DNA of 64,000 bases from the NCBI GenBank assembly GCA_028571685.1, contig CM053166.1, forward strand, positions 60,288,111-60,352,110, written 5' to 3'. This DNA is from Heterohyrax brucei. Taxonomy: Eukaryota > Chordata > Mammalia > Hyracoidea > Procaviidae. The first letter of the stretch is position 1. Each line of letters opens with the position of its first letter. The notes beneath the pieces were generated by a model. That model ran no database searches. It saw nothing but the letters and a program-made list of their open reading frames with translations, and was not told the origin of the DNA. Of the stretch, positions 47,417 to 55,068 are shown piece after piece. Position numbers and translations under genes: made by a program.

Positions 47417-47808
47417 GTTAAGTGCCTGTTCATGTTTTCTACCCACTTTTTAATTGGGTTATTTGTCTTTTTATGGTAGAAGGTTTGCAGTATTTTGTAG
47501 ATTTTGGAGATTAACATTGATAAGATTTATTGTATCCAAGAGTATTTTTTCCAAGTCCACAGGTAGTCTTTTTATACTTTTGGTGAAGTCTTTGGATGAG
47601 CATAAGTTGTTGATATATAGGGGTTTCCAGTTATCATGGATTGAATTATGTCCCCCCCCAGAATATGTGTAGCCATGTGTCTGAGCTATGATTCCCTGTA
47701 TTCTATGATTGTCCTCCATTTTGTGATTTTCCTATGCCGTATATTAAAGAATTAGGATGAGACTGTAAATCCCTTCATAGGATCACCTCCCTGCTCCATT
47801 GTAAAGGG

Positions 47809-47814
47809 AGTTTC
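47809..47814. repeat. Target-site duplication, left copy
   Basis: AGTTTC, identical to 54726-54731. Confidence 0.9.
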
Positions 47815-48112
47815 TGTCGCTGCCTAACTGTCTGCCGGTGGAAAGAAGACAGGACACACGGATGCGAGCCGCCTTGCAAGTTGCTTGCTTTATTCTCCTC
47901 CCCTTTCCTGGTGCTTGCTCAATTTATACCCTAGATTCCTCCAATCATCATGTGCCACGCTCTCCCAAGATGGAGGCCCACGATAGGCTAGCAGGAAGCC
48001 ACTGCCCACAGGCATGTGCCATGAAAGCCCTAGGTCTGGTAAACAAGGGTGTGGTTGGGGTGCTGTTCTGGCCCTGGGCGCCATCTTGGGCCATCACGTT
48101 CCGCTTACCACA
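47815..48112 (-). repeat. Provirus 3' LTR
   Basis: 298 bp, TGTGGTAAGCGGAACG... to ...GGCAGCGACA on the minus strand. It carries a TATA-like box (TATAAATTG) about 34 bases before an AATAAA, so the R region must be very short, as in several betaretroviruses. Confidence 0.92.
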
Positions 48113-48126
48113 TCTCCCCCTTTTTT
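48113..48126 (-). promoter_or_regulatory. Polypurine tract
   Basis: Minus strand AAAAAAGGGGGAGA, ending directly at the TG of the 3' LTR. This is the expected primer for plus-strand DNA synthesis. Confidence 0.9.
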
Positions 48127-48272
48127 GTTTACATAAAAGAAAACCGAGAAGGTGCCTGTCTTAGGTCCTCTTCGGCTAGGATGCTCCTTACCAGTCATGG
48201 GGATACCTCACAGCTTGGTGAGGCCCCTGTCTTAGGTTGGTAGCACCCCCAAAAGAGGTTGCCCGTCTTTGA

Positions 48273-48900
48273 CTACCCTTCTAACATGCTGAGCCAGACG
48301 CTTGCCAAGGGCTGTTCATCTTGCACGGCTGCAATGGCCTGTATAATCAGGGCCTGTTCCCGTCGTCGCTGTTGGGAGGCGCGCCGGCCAATAAGGCATA
48401 TGGCAAAAATGGCACAGAGGAAAGCTACACTGAGTACCCCAAGTCCCGCCCATTCCTTGATGGTGGAAAACGCTGAGCTCATAAATTTCAGCAGTCCACT
48501 GGCGGTGTGAGTATCGACTCGCATGGAGTTGATCGCAACGATGGAGAGTCTGAGCTGTTCCAGAGTCTGCTCTAAATTAGCAGACCAGTTGCCCTGTAGT
48601 TCCAAAGAAAGAGATAGAGAGAGGTTAGCAGCTCTAGAGACGTTGCTGAACTGTACGGAGGTGACACACAATCCAGGCAGCCTTTGCTCACAACCCAGCT
48701 GTGCCAGCTGGAATAGCACATCCACTTGGTCCTGCAATAGGTCAACACGCTGGTTGACAAGGGCTATGCCAGTGCGAAGCTGCCGATCAATGCGTGCCTG
48801 GATGGCTAACGCAGTCGACGCTCCCTCAGAAAACCTGTTAACTGTTGAGGCTGTGTCTACTGTTGACTAGACTAGCGAGTTCCCTTGACAGGGGGAGGGA
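48273..48900 (-). pseudogene. env: env transmembrane subunit remnant
   Basis: The open 154-codon stretch ends at 48273, and the same frame continues upstream to about 48850. Seen in order are a hydrophilic coiled-coil ectodomain (MQDQVDVLFQLAQLGCEQ) and a CX7C loop (residues 16-24). Three N-glycosylation sites (NVS, NLS, NWS) follow, then a membrane span at residues 98-117 (GLGVLSVAFLCAIFAICLIG) and a short basic tail. This is the arrangement of a betaretroviral TM. The surface subunit and the cleavage/fusion-peptide region are missing or unrecognisable upstream, so no entry-competent protein can be encoded. Confidence 0.85.
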
Positions 48901-49065
48901 AGGCAGATTAAATGAGTCATTGGAGGTAAAGAAATGAGGAAAGACATGTGCAGAGTGCTGAACAGGCAGTGGTAGATGCAGCACATCCAGCACCCCCCAC
49001 TGGTATTCAGGTACTCCCTGAGTCATCTGCAGGAGCAGGAACATCCGCAGGATCTGCAAGACCAT
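48838..49065 (-). pseudogene. env: env N-terminal remnant (signal peptide and start of SU)
   Basis: ATG at 49063-49065 just downstream of the pol end, followed by a hydrophobic stretch (VLQILRMFLLLQMTQG) that looks like an Env signal peptide. About 55 further residues precede a stop. The frame differs from the TM piece by one base. The space between this piece and TM is far too short for a surface subunit (normally several hundred codons), so most of SU has been deleted. The assignment rests on position and the signal-like segment. Confidence 0.55.
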
Positions 49066-49348
49066 CCTTCTCGGGATGTGTTGTGCGTGTCAGTCATTCT
49101 GGAACCCACAGGGGATTATCAGCATCCTGTGGGAAAACACAAACAGCTCCCCTGGACCAGACAAGAACAGGGTCTGGCCCTCTCCACTGCCCAGAATATA
49201 TATCTTTCCAGAGTACTTGGACACGAGGCGCACCAGCGGGTCCCATGTGCCGGTCAGCGGCGGTGCGCCCCGTGGAGTCCAGTGACAAAAAATTGAGTGT
49301 GAATAGGGCGAGAGAGAGACGGTCACAGGGAGAATGACCCAGGCCATC

Positions 49349-49362
49349 TCCCCCTTTTTGTT
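49349..49362 (-). promoter_or_regulatory. Second polypurine stretch inside pol
   Basis: Minus strand AAAAAGGGGGAGA preceded by AACA, nearly identical to the polypurine tract at the 3' LTR. It lies within integrase coding sequence (encoding KQKGGD). It could be a coding coincidence or a central polypurine tract. Confidence 0.45.
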
Positions 49363-51573
49363 TTGTTAACATAGTTTTAAGGGTAAGGTGGGCTCATTCT
49401 ACTATGCCTTGGCCCTGTGGGTTATAGGGAATGCCATGACTGCATTGTACACCCATAGCAGCCAGGAAAGACTTGAAGGCAGATGATGTATATGCCAGGG
49501 CGTTATCAGTTTTTAACATTTTAGGCATGCCCCATGCTGCCCATGCTGTTAGACAGTGTGTGATTACATTCTTAGAGGATTCTTCAGTGAGGGCTGAAGC
49601 GCAAATGAGGCCAGACGCAGTGTCCACAGACACGTGGAGATAGCGTGACTTGCCAAATTCAGAAAAGTGAGCGACATCCATTTGCCAGATATGCATTGGT
49701 AGCAGCCCTCGGGGGTTCACACCTGTGTGTGGCTGGGGTTGGTAGGCTGCACAGGAGGCGCATTGTTTTACTATGGCCCGAGTGGCTTCCCGCGATATAT
49801 GGAAGCGCGAGGAGAGGGTGTGAGCATTCACATGAAAACGTTTGTGAAAAGCTTCAGCTTGTTCAGTGGCATTAAGGATGAGAGTGGCTCTAGTGAGGTG
49901 ATCAGCGGCGGCATTACCTGCCGCGAGAGGGCCGGGTAAACCGGGGTGGGCTCTTAAGTGCATGACATGGAAAGGGTGTTTCCTGCTCCAGATCAGCTGC
50001 TGGATAGCAGCAAAGATTAGCCCAACGGGAGAGCCTTGGTTTATTTGTCCTGCCGTTTCTAATTGCATCACCGCCTGGACTACATAAGCACTGTCAGTAA
50101 TAAGATTGAAAGGTAGATCAATCGTCTGAAAGACGTGCTGAACTGCTTGTAGTTCCACCACTTGGGCAGACACGCCTGGAAACAGATAAATCTGGGGCTT
50201 TTGGTCAGGAATGTGAATGCTCCCAATGCCCGATTGGGATCCATCAGTGAAGATATTTATGGCTTCAGTTAGTGGCCTGGAGGAAGTAAGTTTTGGGAAG
50301 ACTACCGGATGCTGCTCCATGAACTGTAGGAGGGGGTCTTTTGGGTAGTGGTTGTCTATTTGTCCTTGGAAGGTGAATAGGAGGATGGCCCAATCATCAC
50401 TAACAGTGCCAAGTGTCTGAATTTGACCTTTGGTATACGGCACTATCAGCTTGGAGGGGTAAGACCCAAAGATTTGAACACTATATTGTAGGCCTATTAA
50501 CGCTAATTGTGCCACCGCAACAGGGTACCAACAAATGCTTTTCCCTGCAGAAATCTGCGGGTGGACCCAATAAAGAGGACCACCCTGCCACAATGTTCCT
50601 GCGGGTTGTGTGAGTGAAGGGAGTACGCACAGCTGAATGTCTGCTTTAGGATCGCGCCGCTGGAGGGTAGCATTCGCAAGAGCCTGTTCCACCCTCTCTA
50701 AGGCCTGCAGCCCCTCAGGGGTAAGTTGTCTAGGGGATGCCAGTTGGGGATCCCCTTGTAGAATATCATATAAGGGACGAAGAAAGTGATTGGGCAGGCC
50801 CAAATAGGGGCGTATCCATTGTATATCTCCTAGGAGTTTTTGAAAGTCATTTAAAGTTTTTAACCCATCTCTCCGTAGGGCAATCTTTTGTGGTTTGATT
50901 TGTTCAAGGGATATGTGCGAACCCAAATACTCAAGAGTGTCTTCCATCTGCACCTTTTCAGGTGCAATATGCAACCCATAGGTTTTCAAGCTGGTTACCA
51001 ACGTAAAATAAGCCTTCTTTACTTCAGAATGTGTTGGCCCTGCCAGGAGAATATCATCCATGTAATGGATACATTGTACAGAAGGATGAGCGTTCCTTAT
51101 GGGAGCAACAGCTTTATCTACAAAGATCTGGCACATGGTGGGACTGTTAGCCATGCCCTGTGGGAGGACCACCCACTCATAACGTTTGTCAGGGGCAGCA
51201 TGATTGATGGATGGTAGGGTAAAAGCAAACCGGGAGGTATCCTCCGGATGTAATGGGATGGAGAAAAAACAGTCCTTAATATCAATCACTATGATGGGCC
51301 AGTGTTGCGGTAGAGCAGAGAGCACTGGTAAGCCCCTTTGTACAGGCCCCATGACTTCCATAGTAGAATTAATTTCTCTAAGATCATGCAATAACCTCCA
51401 CTTGCCTGACTTTTTCTGTATAACAAAGATAGGTGTATTCCAAGGGGAATTTGATTCTTTTAGATGGCCTAAAGCCAGTTGCTCTTCAACGAGCTTCGTG
51501 GCAGCATTCAGCTTGTGCGTTGGAAGGGGCCACTGAGGTACCCAGACCGGCTGCTCTGATTTCCATTTGATTT

Positions 51574-52764
51574 TTATTGCCTCAGTGGCCCCTGCGAAAA
51601 ACCCAGCCCTTCTCTACCAGTGTGGTTGGACGCGGGCACGGGACTCTTTCTTCCCTGAGAGAACTTTCCCATTCCAAAATTGGGGATGTAGCCCATGTCC
51701 GCCAGGATGGCTCTGGATTGAGGGCTGTACAGCTGCTCATTGGTAAGGTGGAGGTCCAAACCAGCCATTACATCCCGACCCCATAAGGTAATAGGGACTT
51801 CCAGTACATAGGGCTGAAAGACACCCGAATGTCCTTCCTCGTCACTCCAGTGGAGCTCTGAGGAGCTAATCTGAGGTTCTTTTGCATAGCCAAGTCCTCT
51901 CAGGACCTGCTGTGATTGTTGGCGTGGCCACTTGTTAGGCCAGTCTCGGTCACTGATCACGCTATGGTCAGCTCCAGTATCTAACAGCCCCAAGATCTTT
52001 CTTCCATTCACCTTGAGAGTATACACGGGCCGGTGATCGAGATCTAAGACAAGACAGACACTGCTCGGTCCTGTAGAACCAAACCCTTTCTCTCCCTGGA
52101 TATTAGCCGAAGCTGGGTACCTTTCATGATTACTGGGGAGGACAAGTAGCTGAGCTAGTTTATCTCCTGGGGATATGGCCAGTATCCCTTTCGGAGATGA
52201 CACCATAATTTTTATGACTCCTGTGTAATCGGGGTCTATAACTCCAGGGTGGATGACTATTCCTTTTAACGTGGCAGAACTCCGGCCAATAACTAGGCCT
52301 ACCGTGCCAGACTCAAGGGGCCCAGAAAGGTCTGAATCTATAGGCTGAACTCCCATGGTGGGTGTCAATATGAGTCTGGTGGCAGCACGGAGGTCCAATC
52401 CTGCACTGCCGGAGGTGGCCCTCCGAGGGGCAGCAGGGCATTCTTCTGTGGGGTTCGAAGTGAGGGCCACTGATCGGCCTGGATTACATCCCCGGTCGCT
52501 TGGGTCTGGAGTGCCCCATATATTCGAGGGCCCTGGTGGCGGGGGCCCCGCTGGGCGTTTTTTGGCCGGGCACCTAAGTTGCGGGGTTCTAGAGGGGTTC
52601 CATCTACCGTCTTCACAGAGAAGCAATCGGAGGTCCAGTGATTGCCTTTTCGGCATCGAGGGCAGAGACCAGGCTTTTGATCGGTCGCAAAAGGCGAGGC
52701 TGCAGCGTTCTGAGGCTTTCTTTGGGAGCAGTCTCACTTGAAATGTCCAGGCTGTCTGAAGCAA
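51574..52764 (-). CDS. pro: pro: dUTPase, aspartic protease and G-patch, frame open
   Basis: A 396-codon open frame with no stop. Translation in the virus would enter it by a -1 shift at about codon 67. All five dUTPase motifs are present: SAGLDLRA (120-127), GRSS (160-163), GVIDPDYTGVI (174-184), GDKLAQLLVLP (200-210) and GFGSTG (227-232). The protease follows with active site LLDTGADHSVI (260-270) and GRDVMAGLDL (329-338). A glycine-rich G-patch-like tail (GYIPNFGMGK ... GREGLGF, 358-389) closes it. dUTPase lowers dUTP during reverse transcription, the protease cleaves the polyproteins, and the G-patch is a betaretroviral hallmark. Of the provirus genes this is the one without an obvious break, although it cannot be expressed normally given the gag stops upstream. 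Confidence 0.9.
   Translation of the reverse strand: MLQTAWTFQVRLLPKKASERCSLAFCDRSKAWSLPSMPKRQSLDLRLLLCEDGRWNPSRTPQLRCPAKKRPAGPPPPGPSNIWGTPDPSDRGCNPGRSVALTSNPTEECPAAPRRATSGSAGLDLRAATRLILTPTMGVQPIDSDLSGPLESGTVGLVIGRSSATLKGIVIHPGVIDPDYTGVIKIMVSSPKGILAISPGDKLAQLLVLPSNHERYPASANIQGEKGFGSTGPSSVCLVLDLDHRPVYTLKVNGRKILGLLDTGADHSVISDRDWPNKWPRQQSQQVLRGLGYAKEPQISSSELHWSDEEGHSGVFQPYVLEVPITLWGRDVMAGLDLHLTNEQLYSPQSRAILADMGYIPNFGMGKFSQGRKSPVPASNHTGREGLGFSQGPLRQ
51598..51604 (-). other. pro-pol -1 frameshift site
   Basis: Minus-strand heptamer GGGTTTT in pro-frame register G GGT TTT, eight codons before the pro stop. A -1 slip here leads straight into the open pol frame (FFAGATEAIKIKW). Confidence 0.8.
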
Positions 52765-54119
52765 CCTGTGGGGGCCCCTCGAGGTGTTCTAGTTTCGGAG
52801 GGGAGCCCCGACACCGCGGCAACAACGGCCGCTGCCAGACCTGCATTAGTTAGACCTCCGCCTACCTCCCTGCAAACCTTCATCCAGACCTCCAACCCCT
52901 TCTGTTTATAGGGGGTGATAGCTGCTCAGCACTCCTTGGTGCATTGTTCAAACACGAGCTGTTTGACCAGCGGCATGGCGGCGTCCGGATCTCCAAATAT
53001 CTTAGTGGCACAGTCAACCATGCAGGCAACAAAGTCGGAAAAGGTTTCTGTGGGTCCCTGAATAATTTTAGTTAAATTCCCGGCCGGTTCTCCTCGGTTT
53101 GGGAGGGATTTCCATGCCGTAGTACAGATTTGATTGACCTGATCGTAAACTTGCTGAGGATAACCGATCTGCTGATTAGCAAAGCACCCCTGGCCCATCA
53201 ACATGTCCACATCCCACGCCTGCTGATTGTTGCGGGCGTTACCGGCAGCCTGCTCAATGGCAAATTCAATAACTAAGGACTTCCAATCTAAATACTGGCC
53301 TGACGTTAGGCAAGCGCGGGCCAGGTTCTGCCAATCTGAGGGGGTCATACAGTATCTATGGAGATTTTCTAAGGATGCTATCACAAAGGAGGCAGCCACA
53401 CCGTACGTTCTTACCCCCTCTGCCATGTTCTTAACCACCTTCCAATCTAGGGGCTCGTGGTACCTGTTACCCTGCTGGTCCTGAAACACTGGAAAAGCAC
53501 CCATCGTGTGCAGCACTTCTCTCCATATATCTGGGCAGAAACTTCTGCCTGATCCTTCGGTCCCTGTTCTGATCTGTTTTCTTTCTGGATTATAGGGTGG
53601 AGGAACGTCTTGGTACACGTCTGGAAGTTTCTTGGGTGGCTCCGGGGCGGAGGGTTTCACAGACGTCAGGCGGAGACGCCCAAGACGTCCTGACATCTCC
53701 TCCGTTTCCTCCTCATCAGAGTCCTCCCCTTCTGACTCATCCCCTCCCTCCCCTTCTGACTCAATAATCACACTTCCTCGTTGAGAGTGTTCCTCTTTCG
53801 TCCGCTCAAAGGCGGCGCTTCCTCTTTTCAGTAAATCTAAGAATCTTCCAGACTGATCCTCTAAACAAGTTAACACTAAAATCCAGACAGCCATTGTCCC
53901 GGGCGGGAGAGAACTTCCCGCGTCCGCCACAATGAGATCCTGCCCTAATTTATTCCACGATGGTACCCTGAGGTGCCCTGACACAAGAAACCAAGGGGCA
54001 AATTCCTCCACGGCCAGTAAAAAACTTTCAAGGGTAGCCTGTTTTATCCCTATGCCCTTCTGTTTCAATAAGCACTTTAAGGCATCAAGTAAATGCCGAG
54101 AGGAAGGCTGGTTCCCCAT
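52365..54119 (-). pseudogene. gag: gag polyprotein, broken by in-frame stops
   Basis: The start is the ATG at 54117-54119, giving MGNQPSS, a myristoylation-type N-terminus. The in-frame upstream codon at 54137 is GTG and unlikely to be used. Residues from the ATG: matrix at about 1-110, a very acidic tract at about 121-142 and a PPPY late motif at 173-176. Capsid runs from about 208, with the major homology region IIQGPTETFSDFV near 353-365. A TGA at 52926-52928 ends the frame after 397 codons. The frame then resumes through nucleocapsid, whose first knuckle carries another TGA (52734-52736) and lacks one Cys. The second knuckle CPRCRKGNHWTSDC (52623-52664) is intact. The frame finally stops at 52365. 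Gag would build the particle, but this copy yields at most a truncated product. Confidence 0.9.
52557..52563 (-). other. gag-pro -1 frameshift site
   Basis: Minus-strand heptamer A AAA AAC in gag register (encoding P-K-N), the classic betaretroviral slippery sequence. The pro frame is open on both sides, and gag stops 190 bases further on at 52365. Confidence 0.85.
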
Positions 54120-54156
54120 CACCTCTGGGTTACACACGGCCTCCTAATCTCCGCAG

Positions 54157-54365
54157 TAAAATAGCTTTCCCTTCGCCCCTACTCCCAGGGTCCTATTTAA
54201 AATAACTTTCTCTTCACCCCTACTCCCGGGGTCCTACTTAAAAATAACTTTCTCTTCGCCCCTACTTCCAGGGTCCTACTTAAAATAACTTTCTCTTCGC
54301 CCCTACTTCCGGGGTCCTACTTAGAATAACTTTCTCTTCGCCCCTACTTCCGGGGTCCTACTTAC
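54157..54365 (-). repeat. Five 41-bp tandem repeats in the proviral leader
   Basis: The CCCCTAC core recurs at 54176, 54217, 54259, 54300 and 54341, a 41-42 base spacing. Each unit is built from AATAACTTTCTCTTCGCCCC and then TACTTCC(G/A)GGGTCCTACTTA. The array fills the leader between the primer site and gag, where the packaging signal and splice donor would lie. Confidence 0.9.
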
Positions 54366-54407
54366 GCTAGCGTTTCACCTCTTCGGGCTCCTTGATTGAA
54401 GAGTGTC

Positions 54408-54425
54408 TCCCCGTACGGGCCACCA
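54408..54425 (-). promoter_or_regulatory. Primer-binding site, tRNA-Ile(AAU)
   Basis: Minus strand TGGTGGCCCGTACGGGGA, two bases inside the 5' LTR. From memory of the mammalian tRNA-Ile(AAU) sequence, it is complementary to the last 18 bases including CCA. It does not fit tRNA-Lys, the usual primer for ERV-K-like elements. Confidence 0.82.
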
Positions 54426-54427
54426 CT

Positions 54428-54725
54428 TGTCGCTGCCTAACTGTCCGCCGGCGGAAAGAAAACAGGACACACGGATTCGAGCCGCCTTGCAAGTTGCTTA
54501 CTTTATTCTCCTCCCCTTTCCTGGTGCTTGCTCAATTTATACCCTAGATTCCTCCAATCACCATGTGCCACGCTCTCCCAAGATGGAGGCCTACGATAGG
54601 CTAGCGGGAAGCCACTGCCCACAGGCATGCCCCATGAAAGCCCTAGGTCTGGTAAACAAGGGTGTGGTTGGGGTGCTGTTCTGGCCCTGGGTGCCATCTT
54701 GGGCCATCACGTCCTGCTTACCACA
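54428..54725 (-). repeat. Provirus 5' LTR
   Basis: 298 bp, same length as the 3' LTR, with about 13 differences by eye. On the minus strand a TATAAATTG box lies at 54533-54541 and the AATAAA at 54502-54507, so promoter and polyadenylation signal are only about 30 bases apart. Confidence 0.93.
54533..54541 (-). promoter_or_regulatory. TATA-like box of 5' LTR
   Basis: TATAAATTG on the minus strand. The same box is preserved in the 3' LTR. Confidence 0.6.
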
Positions 54726-54731
54726 AGTTTC
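54726..54731. repeat. Target-site duplication, right copy
   Basis: AGTTTC, identical to 47809-47814. Confidence 0.9.
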
Positions 54732-55068
54732 CATGGAGTGTGGCTTGTACCATCCTTAATCCTTTCATCCTGCAAGAGATAAAAGGAAAGAGAAGCAAGC
54801 AGAGAATTGGGAACCTCACACCACGAAGAAAGCAGCACCAGGAGAACAGCGCGTCCTTCAGACCTGAGGTTCCTACTCCAAGATGCTCCCTGAACAAAGA
54901 CTGATGCAATACCAGACTTTCCTCCAGAGCTGACCAAGGGGAAAGCCTTGGAGCGGACACCCTGAATTCGGACTTGTAGCCTACCGACTGTGTAAGAATA
55001 AACCTTCCTTTGTTAACGCCATGCACCTGGTAGTATTTCTGTTAGAGCAGCAATAGCTGACTAAAACA

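Larger units (their letters stand above)
49094..51604 (-). pseudogene. pol: pol: reverse transcriptase, RNase H, integrase
   Basis: Open from the frameshift site at 51598-51604. Numbering residues from the codon ending at 51391, RT shows DIKD (37-40), LPQGM (76-80) and the catalytic YMDD (110-113). RNase H shows FTDGS (D383), E413, D433 and D497. Integrase has an HX3H...CX2C zinc site (H520, H524, C544, C547) and the core Asp572, Asp629 and Glu665, spaced as DD35E. An in-frame TGA at 49394-49396 directly follows the catalytic Glu. The same frame then continues through the integrase C-terminal domain (VLWKDIYSGQWRGPDPVLVW) to a stop at 49094. In the living virus this polyprotein copied the RNA genome and integrated it. 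It begins without an ATG because it was made by -1 frameshifting from pro. Confidence 0.92.
47815..54725 (-). mobile_element. Betaretrovirus-like (class II) endogenous provirus, defective
   Basis: 6.9-kb provirus with LTRs of equal length, primer site, leader, gag, pro with dUTPase, pol, truncated env and polypurine tract, all on the minus strand. A perfect 6-bp duplication AGTTTC (47809-47814 and 54726-54731) flanks it. Gene order, a dUTPase in the pro frame, a G-patch after the protease, two -1 frameshift sites and a 6-bp duplication all point to the betaretrovirus/ERV-K-like (ERV2) group. In-frame stops in gag and pol and a large env deletion make it incapable of producing virus. The LTRs differ at about 13 of 298 positions by eye, so it is an old fixture. 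Confidence 0.93.
47632..55068 (+). mobile_element. LTR-A copy split by the provirus
   Basis: The left part is 47632-47814 (TATCATGGATTGAATTATGT...). The right part is 54732-55068 (...AGCTGACTAAAACA), with AATAAA near 54995. The outer flanks CCAGT (47627-47631) and TCAGT (55069-55073) look like a 5-bp duplication with one mismatch, inside L1 copy C. The provirus and its 6-bp duplication occupy 47809-54731. Confidence 0.85.

Noticed and set aside
48948..49337. 129-codon plus-strand frame opposite the pol/env junction.
   Set aside because: Shadow frame opposite integrase and env. No motif.
49090..49347. 85-codon minus frame starting MAWVILPV as the env start.
   Set aside because: It runs through the integrase C-terminal domain in another frame. 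The signal-peptide-like ATG at 49065 is a better env start.
52355..52741. 128-codon plus-strand frame opposite pro as an antisense retroviral gene.
   Set aside because: It is a shadow of G+C-rich coding sequence on the other strand, with no start context and no known antisense gene in this group.
54120..54137. gag start at 54137.
   Set aside because: That codon is GTG. The ATG at 54119 gives the expected MG myristoylation start.
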